A stretch of 64,000 nucleotides of DNA. Source: Sweltsa coloradensis. Taxonomy: Eukaryota; Arthropoda; Insecta; Plecoptera; Chloroperlidae. Location: positions 78,282 through 142,281 of the forward strand of contig JAMZAV010003098.1 in NCBI GenBank assembly GCA_024449915.1, read 5' to 3'. A program made the translations under genes and the position numbers. Below are positions 11,971 to 22,833 of the stretch, piece by piece; the stretch's first letter is position 1; the number at the start of each line of letters is the position of its first letter. A model generated the notes under the pieces. It ran no database searches and was not told the origin of the DNA. It saw only the letters and a program-made list of their open reading frames with translations.

Positions 11971-12568
11971 CTAGGAAAACACTTAAGTCCCGCCGCGTTG
12001 TTGGATGAGCGTAATTGGTGCATTGAGCTGCCATGTGTTATGCGGATTTTCTGTTGTTCTGTGAAAAAATCAGAACTTTGTTGAATTTTTTTTTTAAATT
12101 AAATCAAATTAAATAAAAAATTAACTTAATTTTTTAAAATTAATTGTAATTTAAGAAAAGGAAAAAATCGTAATATTGAAATTTTCATAAGAAATAATTA
12201 TTCGATTGCGCACAAATTTTACACGAATATATCAATTCATAAAATAAAGATTCTGTGAAAAAATCATTACAATCGGATAAAGCATGTAGGAGTTATAAGT
12301 CGAAGAAATTTTTAAAAAATCGAAAAAAATCGTAAAATTACGATTTTCATGAGAAATAATTTTTCGATTGCGCTCAAAAAGGTGGCAGTTCTTAGTTCAG
12401 AGATTTCGAAGGCATCCATAAAATTTCATCGCAATCGGAGTATCGGTTTAGCCGGAATCGTGTTAACAGACAGACAAAAATACAAAAAAAAGAAAGAAAG
12501 AAAAAAAAAAAAACATTCCGGATTTTTTTCTCCAGTGTAGTGAAATGGAATCTTCGCTACGCTCATCC
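11971..12568. mobile_element. CTAG-ended Helentron/HINE-like element, borders defined
   Basis: Reads CTAGGAAAACACTTAAGTCC at the left and CTTCGCTACGCTCATCC at the right. Borders are set by comparing the two tandem copies around it: the empty copy reads TTGTAAATAAAAAATGTTTC, the filled copy has the same words split. Read on the - strand the element ends in CTAG and sits between T and T, with no clear target duplication beyond A-run slippage, as described for Helentrons and their DINE/HINE derivatives. It contains an internal GACAGACAG stretch. Other copies: 9300-9700, 62392-62960, 62991-63505 and fragments at 1590-1715 and 31064-31210. Class assignment is inference. Confidence 0.6.
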
Positions 12569-13471
12569 AAAAATGTTTCTTGTACATTTTAATTTTCTTT
12601 GATTTTTCTATTTTCTTGAAATGATTCTGAAAAATTGGGGGTCGTGTTATATTTGAGATCGTGCTATATTCAGTCCCAATACGGTATATTTTAACAATAT
12701 TATTTAATAATATAATATTTTTATATATTTCAGTCAGTTTTGATCATAGACACCAGGGAAAAACTCATTTAACTCAAGCTATACATTTGAACCACGTTAT
12801 TAAAAATATTTGCAATTTAAAAAAAAAATATTTTGCTGAATGATTTTTTTTTTCACAATAGATTTGAAATGGGCAAAGGCAGGTAGAAATAAAACATGTT
12901 CGGTCACGCCAACAAAGGTGGAAAGGGAAAAAATACAGACAATAGACGGTAGGGCCTACAACCGATCCCGGTCTCATCCGCCGATGGTCACTTTGTACCT
13001 CAAGGATGGATAGACTTTAGTATATGATTAAAATGTTATTAACAAGTACTGCAAGACTGCAATCTTATTAATAAACACAACACATGGGCCTAGGTCAAAA
13101 TTGTGATGCAACATTCCTAGGCCTAGGCCCTAGGCCTAAGTTAGGACCTAGGCGGCTAGGCCTAAGAATTTTTTAACCAGGTCAGATTTAAAACAGATTT
13201 TCTGTAAATAAGTAACATTTTACATTTTTATGCAATCTTAATTAAAGCAACCACGGGCATTTCTGGCTCATTTATTCTCGTCTGTGCATAGGCCTAGGCC
13301 CTTGGCAACTTTTAGGTTATGATGGTAACAAATATAAACATAACATTTAGCCATTTTCATAGTTTGATCAATGAAATTAACGTTTTTAGACTTTTTTCAC
13401 GGATTTTTGCGGATTTTTAACGTCCTCCAACAGGATTTTTGAAAAATGTCAGTGGCAGCCCTGACTTAGTG

Positions 13472-14365
13472 TATATCCTTCATAAATAAAACTGAAATCC
13501 ATTGACATGACATTTTTCAGTTAAAATATGACGAAATAACTGTAGTATGGTGTAATTTATTTTTTCAAATATCGTTTACCTTTAAATAATTTTTGGATGA
13601 CACCACTGGGGGCGGCAAAATGTAATCTTGCTTACGTTGGCCCTGAGCACTGATATGCAACTATTCACACGCGAGTCACAGTTTGAGTTATAATACACGA
13701 AATAGTAGTTTCGAATGTAAATATGTAGGCCTAATTATTACAAGTTACAACTTGCAACTACGTACTCAGGCTGACCCAAAGTTAAACATTGCCACTAAAA
13801 ACTCGCTCAAAATGTCAAATTAAAACACTAGTGCTAATAACTAAAATCACGTAACATAAACGATGATCAGCGCTAGTATAAATATAAATATAAAACACGT
13901 ATGATATGAAACTACAATTCTCATTTACAAAACTAAATGGCAAATTAAAGAGGTCGTACGTCCGACGTACACACTGAATAGCTCGCTCTGTAGCAGGTAG
14001 CAAGAGCGAGGACCGTGCCCAGACATCAAAACTATTTCGCGCGGGTTGAAAAGAAAGCCCCATACGACCCACACCACCCTCAATAGGCATTTTTGCAAAT
14101 ACATTCTTTTCGTAAATAATCTTAAGAGTTATTTAAAAGATACTTGTTGGAAACTTTGACAATGCCTTTAAGATGAGTGGCATTGGGGTGATAAGGATCG
14201 CCAAAGTGTGCCTTATTAGAAAACGATCCTTAATTTGTCACCCTTAGCCGCTTGCGCAGAACAATGTTTATAAAAGAACAGGCTCTGGTATTGGAGAAAG
14301 AAAAACAAAATCATTGTCATTTACTCATTGTATTGAAGATTGTAGTGACATTAGAGATTCAGGAA
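13472..14365. other. Intronic DNA
   Basis: No supported gene. A 91-codon - strand frame (13815-14090) begins MPIEGGVGRM but matches no family I know and has a low-complexity tail. No repeat border seen. Confidence 0.3.
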
Positions 14366-14369
14366 GTGT

Positions 14370-14850
14370 TATTATTATTATTTATTTTCCACTAACAGGC
14401 TTAGTAGGAAGGTTGGCAGAAAAGGGCAGTATGCCCTAAGCACAAGGTGTCTGCCAGCCTCTACACAACAAACTATGATAATAAACAAGAACTTATAAAA
14501 CATAGAACATAGAGACATAAAAGAGACAATCATAGAAGAGACAAATTAACAAAACAATAACAATTCAATGAATTCATAATATCAAAAAAGCAATCATAAT
14601 GTAGAAGACTTAACAACTCTCTTAAAAGCAGACATGGCAAGACCTTGTGTTTCTTCGGACAGGGAGTAGTTCCAAATTTTGGCAGTTCGGCAGTAGAACC
14701 CACTTATGTACGCGCTGGTTTGGGCAAATGGTGGCGTGATGGACTGTGCCTGGTTACGTCTTGAATCGCAAAGATTCCAAGACACCCGATGGAATAGGTC
14801 AAGGTCTACACAACCAGTCAACATCTTTTTGAAGAACGACGACGACGTGA
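14370..14850 (-). mobile_element. LINE 3' end (CR1/Jockey-like), truncated
   Basis: On the - strand the frame at 14824-14594 reads ...NLCDSRRNQ...YISGFYCRTAKIWNYS..., the typical extreme C-terminus of a non-LTR reverse transcriptase (R.R....P.a.....y..sF..Rt.k.WN). A short 3' UTR follows, running to about 14375 and ending in an (AAT)n tail. No reverse transcriptase catalytic core is left. Probably a dead 5'-truncated insertion. Confidence 0.6.
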
Positions 14851-14884
14851 GAAACTAGGGCGCTTCAACCTAGGTCATATTGCG

Positions 14885-16625
14885 CCCCCTGTGAATGAAA
14901 GTAAATGAGAAGAGTAAATGCAGGTATGTTTGATGATTAGATTGTTTTCTAAGTGTATAAATAACAAAATAAATTGATGATGAAGAAAGTAATAGCAAAA
15001 TAAAAGTTATGTATGTAAATGAAAATAAAGAAAAGAAAGAAATGTGTAAGATGTGAATTAAATTTTGTTAAATAGATTACTATGGATGAGAAATTTAGAA
15101 AGTTTGTCGCCGTTATCATATGATAGAAGTTCTTCATATGATTGGGAGAGATCAAATTGGTGTGCGCAAGGCATCATATTTGGCACATTCTGCTAGCATA
15201 TGATGCACGGTTAAAGGTACATCACATGTGTCACATATGGGAATAACCTTTTCTCTTGTTAAGAGATATCCTGTGTGTTAGGCGTGTATGGCCTATACGA
15301 ATTCTAGACAATACCACTTCTTCTCTACGTGAGAGTCGAGACGTAGGTGGGGACGAATTTTGTTAGTCAATGTGGGCATCACACTACGCAATTTGTTATT
15401 TTGCAACACATCCCAAGATGCTTGTCGCAAATCCAACAATCTTTGCTTGTATCCTCTCTTGACATCTTGAACGGGAACTAGATTGAATTCAACGTCGCGA
15501 CGCTGGGAAGCTTCCTTAGCAGCCCGATCAGCGTGTTCATTTCCCTCTATGCCCACGTGTCCAGGTATCCAGCAAAACTCTATTATATATCCCTTAAAGG
15601 TTAGTTTTTCTAAATAGAATTGGATGTATTGTACCAAATAATGACTAGAATACATGAGTTTTATAGCTTGAAGTGAACTTAGGCTATCTGAACACAAAAG
15701 GTATTCTCCACAACGACAGCGTAGAATGTATTTAAGAGCTTCACGGATGGCAAATAACTCTGCAGTGAAAACTGAACACACGTCGCTTAGCCTGAAACGT
15801 TCAGTTAAGGTGGAGCAATAAAAGGCACTTCCAACCTTGTTTGTTGTCAATTTTGGAGCCATCTGTGAATACCAAAGTAAACCTTTGATGTTCATGGCAA
15901 ATCTTTCTAAAGTTAATTTTGAATACACTTTCGGAAGTAGAGTTTTTATCAAACGACAAGGTCGAATAGAAAATCGGCTCTGGTGTAGACCAGGGCGGGT
16001 TATTGCTTAAAACAAAATTAAAAACTGTTGGCAGATTAAATTCTATAAGATTAAACAAAAGTTTACATCTTAACCCCGTTGGAAGGGTTGCAAAGTGTCT
16101 GACATATTTCACATTGAAAACATCATGGTTTGATGGATGGTTGGGCATAGATTTAATTTTTATTACGTACGTACCCATCAAGAGGTTTCGCCGTTCTGCC
16201 AAGGAGGACACACCTGACTCGGCATACAAGCTGACTACCGGGCTTGTTCGAAATGCACCAAGAGCAAGACGAAGACCACAATGGTGGACAGTGTCTAGAA
16301 GTTTAAGGGTTGTGTTACTTGCTGAAGAGTATATCGAAACATCCATAGTCCATCTTGGAGCAAACTAGAGATCCGTAAATTCTCAACATGCAAGTCCTAT
16401 CTGCACCCCACGATGTATTGCTTAGAACTTTCAATAGGTTGATTTTCAACATGCATCTTTTGCGTAACTCAACAACGTGGTGTTTCCAATTTAGCTTTTT
16501 GTCAAAAACCATGCCGAGAAGACGGAAGAACAAAACGTCCACTTGCTTCATGAGTTGTTCAATGGTGGAAAGGCGACATTGACCACGACGTGTAGAGGCA
16601 CTTGGTTCTTTGTAACCCATAATAT
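14885..16625 (-). mobile_element. LINE fragment with RNase H domain (I-superfamily-like)
   Basis: Three consecutive - strand frames form one decayed ORF2 C-terminus: 16620-16315 (thumb region, KLNWKHHV...), 16346-15801 (LALGAFRTSPVVSLYAESG, then FTDGSKIDNK) and 15952-15293 (VFTAELFAIREAL, LCSDSLSSLQAIK, FCWIPGHVGIEGNEHADRAAK). The last carries the RNase H motifs: D of TDGS, E of AEL, D of CSDS, and H...D of the final block. A Zn-knuckle-like tail (CDTCDVPLTVHHMLAEC) follows near 15240-15170 with stops between. Frame changes near 16320 and 15840 show it is dead, and the reverse transcriptase catalytic part is missing. Among LINEs, RNase H after the reverse transcriptase points to the I/R1/Loa/Nimb group. 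Confidence 0.85.
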
Positions 16626-18363
16626 GTCTGGTTATGATTATGATTATGTTAACTTAATGATTATGATTATGATTGAATGAAAATAACAGGTTGACACAAG
16701 TAGGGTTAGTCCTAGGGCTGGCAGAAATGTAAACTGGAAAAAACAAAGTAAATTGTGGGGGGCTGTGCAGCCCTACACTCTCTTAATTTTTGTTTTCTAT
16801 TTTATAAAATTGATTGTGTAATTGGTTTTTAATGAATGTCTTATAATTTGCATAAAATATGCAAATTAAGTATACCCTTCGACGGGAAGCTACAGTGTTC
16901 ATGGCTAATGCTATGCAGTGGAGCCAAGTCTTGTGTTCTTGTGACTTGGGCCAACGGCAAAATTCGTTGTACCCACGGGGTAGATTTTTCAGTGTTTCCA
17001 AAGTGCAGCAAAGGCAGTTTCGCTTCATTGGAATGTGGTTTAGCCGGCCGAGTTGGTGAGTCGAGCTCACTCCTGTTTTGCGCAGCGACCAATGGGAAGT
17101 CAGCATCGGTGTCACAACGAGTGATGACCAACCACTATACAGTACATAGAGTGCAAACAACGAGAGATGGTACGGGGGACGTGAGGCCAGGGATGCAAAC
17201 CTGCACCTCTCCCACTTGGGCTAGAACGAGGAACTGAGCAGGCTGCTCCACTGAAGAGAGCATTTTTGTGTGCAAATTCAAGAACCGAGAACGCGGACCA
17301 TGAGACGCCATGGCCCCACACGTCTCTCGATACGCTAGGAGCGGGGTAATAGGCGAGGATAAGGCATTTAACTTTTTATTTTCATCTTTAAACCCAGTGT
17401 TATTGGGAATTTTGGTGACCCACCAGCTATGTGGTAGCCGCAAATAACCGACGCCACCGGGTTGTCAATGGAAATTTCTATAAGTACATCAGTTAGTAAC
17501 CGGGAGTGGCAATCCTACATGCACCTAAATATACAGTCAACGCCCTAGGGACATTTTTTGCAAAATTCCGAGAAACGGGGACCACGTGGTCGAGGACCGT
17601 GGTAGGCTTCTAACCAACGCTATTTTTGTCTACGTGCTTACAACACTAATTAGTAAGCTTGCCTATCCTTCTACGAGAGCTGAGTAAGTACGCACTACTT
17701 TCGTATCCATCCCGAGGTCCACCCAGGACGCCAAGATAAATAAAATAAGAATAAATAAACTACTACCTGTATTCGAATTCCGAACTATTCGAATCCTTTT
17801 GAACAAGTAGTTCAACTAACACTTGCATCTTGAATTAGATTTGATATCTCAATAAGCGTCATACTCATAAGTGATAATATTTGTTATATTCGAACTCGAA
17901 TATTTTGATGTTGGAAGTTTGAGCACCATTATCACTAGGGTTGACTTTCGATATGAATTTGAATATTGATAATCGCACACGTGCAAATCGATTATCGATA
18001 TTTTTTTACGTCGATTGATCGAGAATTGAATTGAAATTAGGCATCCATATACTTTCTCGTTTACCGAGGCGGACCAGGACCTTTGGCGAGTACATCCTTT
18101 TGTTCCTTCTATTTGCGCACAACAGGGTTTACTGCAGGGCGAGCGGTTAATTACAAAATTCTGTTCAGCGATTCATCTGATTTTCGACGTACACACACAC
18201 GTACAGAATCACGGAATTAGTGCCGTTTGAGTTGAATTGTATCCTCAGTCGCTCCGCTCCCTCGTCTAATGAACAATAAGGATTTTTGTTAAATTTTGTA
18301 AAAAATAAATAGTTTGACTGTACAATGAGTTTGTAATTGTAATGAGTGTGTTATTGTTGTCAG
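16626..18363. other. Intron 1, distal part
   Basis: At 16630-16790 there is ATGATT-rich sequence next to CTGGCAGAAATGTAAACTGG, possibly the 3' end of another - strand LINE. Between 16840 and 17440 both strands carry overlapping frames of 70-130 codons; none matches a family I know and no splice structure is evident. The remainder to 18363 is AT-rich with no gene seen. Confidence 0.35.
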
Positions 18364-18563
18364 GTATGTGAAGAGTTTGTCTCGTTCTGGAGCCGTGCTG
18401 GTTTTTCTGCCGGGATGGAACCTGATCTTTGCTCTCATGCGGCAACCTGCAAGCAGCTCCCATCTTCGGTGGCCAAACTTCCTTGTGTTGCCGCTCCACT
18501 CGCAGCTTCCCAGAGAGGACCAGCGAAGGGTGTTTCGATTCGGTGCCCGATGGAGTCACTAAG
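18364..18563 (+). CDS. DHX9: DHX9/MLE-like RNA helicase, exon B (RecA2, motif IV), frameshifted
   Basis: Follows a TTGTTGTCAG acceptor; its first G completes the Lys codon left by exon A. It reads YVKSLSRSGAVLVFLPGWNL (helicase motif IV region) and later LPLHSQLPREDQRRVF, the conserved RecA2 segment. The frame then breaks: after VF the expected DSVPDGVTK is only obtained one base later, as if one base were inserted at GTGTTTCGATT (about 18533-18536). The middle of the exon (about 18435-18480) is also better matched in the +1 frame (PIFGGQ), suggesting two further compensating indels. Exon length is 200 where 199 would keep phase. The donor is AAG|GTAGCT. Either base errors or a damaged allele. 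Confidence 0.88.
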
Positions 18564-19782
18564 GTAGCTTACATGGTTGTACATCTACCTTATAAAGTGG
18601 ACTTAATAATAGATGAGGTAATGAATGACTAGTGAAGGCTGTTGGCACAAAAATAGTGCAAAATGTGATACTAGTTTTTTTCCTTTGGCACACTTATTTA
18701 AAAAAATGTAATCTTTCACGTGAGCAATGGAACATTTTTGGATCCCTTCAAGTTTGTCCTCCAGGGGCGACCAAAGTGTTTTACGGAAATATTAATGTGG
18801 CGATGTTGTGAAAATGAGATATTATATTTTTGTTTTCGGTTTAAATACTAAAAAAATATGTGCCTTATAATCTGGCAAAAAGATATGAAGTTGATCTGGA
18901 CAACTTTTCTTCCAGGGGTGACCAAAGGTTTTCCTTAAAGCCATACTCTCACATTGACTTGTTGCTTACTTATGTTAAACCTAAATTTATTTTAGGAATT
19001 TAGAAAAAAAAATGAAAGAAATCGGTCAATATTTAAACATGGTACGACCAATATTGTGGAAATTGTATAGTGCGTGACGTCACCACTCGTGACGTAGCTG
19101 GATGGGTACAGAGCTTCGCTACCGATCAACTCGAGTGAATGCGGCCGCTCACTGCCCGCCCATTCAATACCATCGGGCACGGGACGGGTCAGTTGAAAAG
19201 TGTATGTTCTATGTACACGATGTTAGGATTAGCTCCCTTCATTTTCGAGCCTTCATACACAGAAAGTGAACAGAGGGAAAATCTCAAGAAAAATTAAGAA
19301 AAAGAAGCCTGGATAAAACAGTTTAGTGGCAGGAAAGGTGATCTTAAAAGGTGTAGTTGTAATGAATGTACATCAACATCAATTGATACCGACACAGAGT
19401 GCTTATATTGTCACGAATCGGAAAAATACAAATTTGCGTGCTAATTTCGATTGTATTACTAATTAATAATGATGGGTTCGAGCATATTATTAACATTCAT
19501 TCTCTCAACACTGCTAGGCAACAGTTTTTGTTACTCTCCACGTGTAAAGACCAACGATATATAGGATTTAAAGTCGCATACGGGAGTACTGTGGTTGTGG
19601 ACTACTTTGACTAAAAGTGATTCGACTTTAATGATTTCTTTATCATTGTAAGGATTAGAACAATGTATACATTTGTAACGCGATTTTAACCCACGGATTA
19701 ATATGAAAACCACATTTCTGTATCATAAACCTGATTTTGTTGTTCAATATATCCACATTATAAACACTTATGCGACACACAC
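18564..19782. repeat. Intron 2 start, with two units of the ~140-150-bp repeat
   Basis: At about 18690-18950 two diverged units share TCCAGGGGCGACCAAAG, about 151 bp apart. These are related to the array at 56990-57830 (gggtgaccaaag, ctctttcA...gagca). A GC-richer patch with two GTGACGTCACC-like words lies at 19070-19170. No gene seen. Confidence 0.5.
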
Positions 19783-19783
19783 T

Positions 19784-20011
19784 AATTATTTATAAAACTA
19801 AGAATTATTCGGTATGTTTGCCGTCTCTTTGTATGACTCACTTATCACGAACTTAAAAAACAACCTAGAACCTAAAAGTAGACAAAATCCACACTTCAAC
19901 TATGTTTGTTAAATGTTAACTGTAGTCTGTAATTATTTATAAAACTAAGAATTATTCGGTATGTTTGCCGTCTCTTTGTATGACACACCTATCACTAACT
20001 TTAAAAACTAC
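19784..20011. repeat. Tandem repeat, 147-bp period; copy 2 split by a pogo element
   Basis: AATTATTTATAAAACTAAGA starts at 19784 and 19931. Copy 1 continues into ...ACCTAGAACCTAAAAGTAGA. Copy 2 is broken at the TA before GAACCTAAAAG by the element at 20014-21436 and resumes at 21439. The pair documents the empty and filled states of the insertion. Confidence 0.8.
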
Positions 20012-20013
20012 TA

Positions 20014-21436
20014 CAGTAAACCCTCGTTACTTCCAACTCGGTTACTTTGAAAAATGCTTTATTTCGAACGAAAACATCGGTCCCGACGGTCAGTATAGGA
20101 TTTAACAGTGTATTAGATTCGGTTTATTCGAAATTCGGTTTATTTCGTAATTCGAAAGAATATCTTGGCCTAACGGTCAATTTACGTGTGAAATAGTGTG
20201 GTTAATTCGAAGAACTTTTCCGAGAATTTTTCCGATGTTCGAATTCGGAAAATGTGTTTTGAACGGTCTGTAGTACGCCGCACGAAAACAAACCGATTGG
20301 CTAGCGGCAGCGACAACAAAGGAGATGCGCACGCATCACGTGACTGGACTGGCGACCGGCCGCCGGCAGCTACTGCAGCCTGGCGACATCAACACAGCCG
20401 ACGCGCCCGTGGCATTGCACAGTAGGCCTACCGGTACGTCTCAAGCTTTCACGACAGTTGCATCGCCAAGTGTTTGTTCCGTTGTTAGCCGACTACGTGT
20501 TTTGCGAGTGTTTGTTGTGAATTGTGACCATGCACAGTTTTGGCGCCACTTCAACGACTACGTGAATGTGGACGAAGACATTGCAACTTCGGCCGTGGAG
20601 TTAGAGCCTGAAGACCAGCCTTCATATGAGTCGGAACCTGGGCCATCCGATAGGCCTAGGCTAGTACCAGCAGCCTATTAGCGACGATGAAGATGAACCC
20701 GACGAGATCGAGCGCCCTGCCCCTACCAGGCAAGAAGTCGGCAACGCGCTTGCTGTGTTGGAGGCCTACATCGCGACGAAGGATACCACAGAGCTGACCT
20801 TGGAGCAATTTGATGGACTTGCGAAATTCGTTCGAGAGACTTCGATGACAGAAGTTAGTTGCAGAGGATGATGGGAGACTTTTTCCGACCTCAAGTTCGA
20901 CGTGAGGTAGGGCCTATGTGAATTTAAATCCAATCTTTCTTTAACAATGAAATTTATAGCTTTTCCTAGGCCTAGTGCTAAACCCACGGTTTTTTCTTTC
21001 TACAGGAATGACAACTTCCTCGAGCCTAGCCTAGCCTACTGGGTACACAAGCAACAAGATGTAAATAATGTAGGCCTACATATTAAATACTACTGTAGGC
21101 CTACATAGAACTGTAAATTTAGAAAAATGACATAGCCTTCAGCACAATATGTAAATGCAAATTAATTAATAAAATTTGTGTAGGTAACACATTTTTACTA
21201 TCATAACTTGTGTCAGGTAATAACATTATTAGCCTTTTCCTAGCTCCTAGTTTAGCCTGTCTTTTATCCCTTAGACAGTTGTAAAATCACAAAAAAACTA
21301 GGCCTAAGTACAAATCATTAAAAAAAATTTTTTTTATTTTATTTATTTTTTTAAATGTATGCTTAGTTCGAATTTTTTTTTTTCGAAATGCCTTTTTTTG
21401 GGGTCCCTTTCATTTCGAACTAACGAGGGTTTACTG
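20014..21436 (+). mobile_element. pogo/Tigger-like DNA transposon with transposase relic
   Basis: Termini are CAGTAAACCCTCGTTACTTC and the inverse AACGAGGGTTTACTG, flanked by TA at 20012-20013 and 21437-21438. Inside, + strand frames at about 20525-20870 look like the C-terminal tail of a Tigger/CENP-B-type transposase: FWRHFNDYVNVDEDI, then after a frame change DDEDEPDEIERP-like acidic sequence and LTLEQFDGLAKFVRE. The catalytic DDD domain and the N-terminal helix-turn-helix are missing, so it is an internally deleted derivative. Confidence 0.8.
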
Positions 21437-21438
21437 TA

Positions 21439-22060
21439 GAACCTAAAAGAAGACAACCTACGCAAACACATTTCAACCACATTTCAACTATATGGGTATG
21501 TTTGTGTTTGTTAACTGTAGTCACTGAGCCATCCATACTCTTCACATATCTCGACAAACCTTGTAATGCTATTCACTATCACATTAATTAAACTAGTACA
21601 TAAAACACTTGTAGAGCTGTCACTGTGCTAGAAAAATCTGCCAACACTTCATCCACACAGAATGTCAACCCCTTACTAAATACAACACGTGTTCTAACCG
21701 AGTGTCTACCCTCGCCCGGCCGGCTTTGTCAGCTCAGCAGGTCCCCATCCACCTGCGTCACATGCCCCCAGGCGCGCGTCAAAACAAACCGTTGTATAGG
21801 GTATGGCCTCATCCAAGGTTGCCAAAATGTCCGGTATTCTTATTTTTTGTACACCTTCTTGTATTAAAAAATACTTCGTCCATTGTGATTTAATGCCTTT
21901 AAATATTGCGTTTTTGATGTTTGTTAAAATGATAATAATTTGAGATTTATCATATGAGTCAATATTTTTTAAGGTAGCTCAAGCGAATATACTCTCTAGT
22001 TTTTTAGAGACTTTCTTAATTTTGATGGTATCTCTAATATGGTTTAAAAGCCAGAGATTT
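21439..22060. other. Intronic DNA
   Basis: The first ~100 bases resume copy 2 of the 147-bp tandem repeat. The rest is AT-rich with no gene. TTTTTTAAGGTAGCTCAAGC near 21970 recurs inverted near 29140-29155 (CGCTTGAGCTACCTTAAAT), marking a dispersed repeat. Confidence 0.35.
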
Positions 22061-22064
22061 AGCC

Positions 22065-22426
22065 GCGGTCGTTTAATCAGTTCTCACTCGGACACTGAGT
22101 TAAGCAACATCGGGCGTGGTCAGGGGTTGAGTGGGTCGCCGCTCTGCCCTGAAACACACGTATATCGCTGGCTAGAGCAGATAGGTTCGTAAGCTTGTGT
22201 GACAGCTTCGTTCTCCTTGGCGCCGTCTGCTCGTCAGTCCGGGTTAGTGGAGGAACCTATATGACTGTCAAAAGTTACACCTGTCCTTTCGGATGGGACG
22301 TAAAGCCGTTGGTCCCCTTGGTACTTTTCGGTAGGAGTAGCTATGTGCCGGTACCACCGGGTTTCCCTCCTCCCTTCTCTATTAAATTTGCACTAGTGGG
22401 CTACATTGCCTGTTGCAAATAGAGAC

Positions 22427-22456
<30 letters not shown>
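22065..22456 (+). mobile_element. SINE with 5S rRNA-like head and poly(A) tail
   Basis: The head resembles the internal promoter half of 5S rRNA (GAGTTAAGCAACATCGGGCG, then GGTCAGGGGTTGAGTGGGT, then GCCGCTCTGCCCTG). A central block CGGATGGGACGTAAAGCCG follows, which I recognise as the widely conserved SINE core with the GGATGRGACGTTAAACCG pattern. It ends in an uninterrupted A-run of 24 (22433-22456), so it is fairly young. The 75-codon frame inside is accidental. The 5S head suggests the SINE3 type. Confidence 0.75.
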
Positions 22457-22460
<4 letters not shown>

Positions 22461-22833
22461 AATCAATCAAATCAAATCACACACAATTAATTAAAACACA
22501 CTAAGTTCACGAATTTTAAATGAATTAAGTAATAATGAAGCTTACTTTTATAATTATATTCACAAATTACAAGATTTGTTATTGTTATTTTTCACAGGCT
22601 GTGATTTGACTCACATATTTTTGTTTTTCGTAATAAAAACAAAACACAGTTAAATGCTTCAACTAACAACAAATTGTATTTATAAGAGCTTTTAAAATTA
22701 AATAAATATTATTGGTGTTGAGTTTTTATTTAACTTAAAGCGTATTCAATAGTATCAACTATCAACAAAGGATCTGGCATCACTGTAATCACAGCGTCCC
22801 GAGGGGCCCCTTCAAGGGGCGGTTTGTATCAAA
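22457..22833. other. AT-rich spacer upstream of the Mutator-like gene
   Basis: No gene or terminal inverted repeat recognised. A short CGAGGGGCCCCTTCAAGGGG palindrome-like word lies at about 22799, just before the first ATG of the next gene. Confidence 0.3.

Larger units (their letters stand above)
10658..13016. mobile_element. TTA-site inverted-repeat insertion within family X copy 1
   Basis: The left end has CTGTCTATCCATCCTTGAAG and the right end its inverted counterpart (CAAGGATGGATAGACT); the arms continue through GTACAAAGTGACCATCG. It is flanked by TTA on both sides (10655-10657, 13017-13019). The empty site is seen in the other family X copies, which read GAATTAGTATATG uninterrupted. 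A 3-bp TWA duplication is typical of PIF/Harbinger, so that class is the best guess. It carries a nested tandem duplication and a CTAG-ended element and has no transposase. Confidence 0.7.
10294..13463. mobile_element. hAT-like family X, copy 1, split by later insertions
   Basis: Starts CAGGGCTGCCGTTTTACGGA and ends GTCAGTGGCAGCCCTG. Flanks are ACTTGGTG (10286-10293) and ACTTAGTG (13464-13471), an 8-bp duplication with one mismatch. Two other copies, in opposite orientation, lie at 34436-35275 and 48424-49246 (about 820-840 bp each). Here the element is broken between about 10657 and 13017 by an insertion of about 2.36 kb; removing it restores continuity with the other copies (GAATTAGTATATG at the join). 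Confidence 0.8.

Noticed and set aside
16783..17443. Coding gene in overlapping frames on both strands
   Set aside because: Frames of similar length on both strands, no recognisable domain, no consistent splice sites.
22195..22422. 75-codon ORF inside the SINE
   Set aside because: Accidental frame across a Pol III-type repeat.
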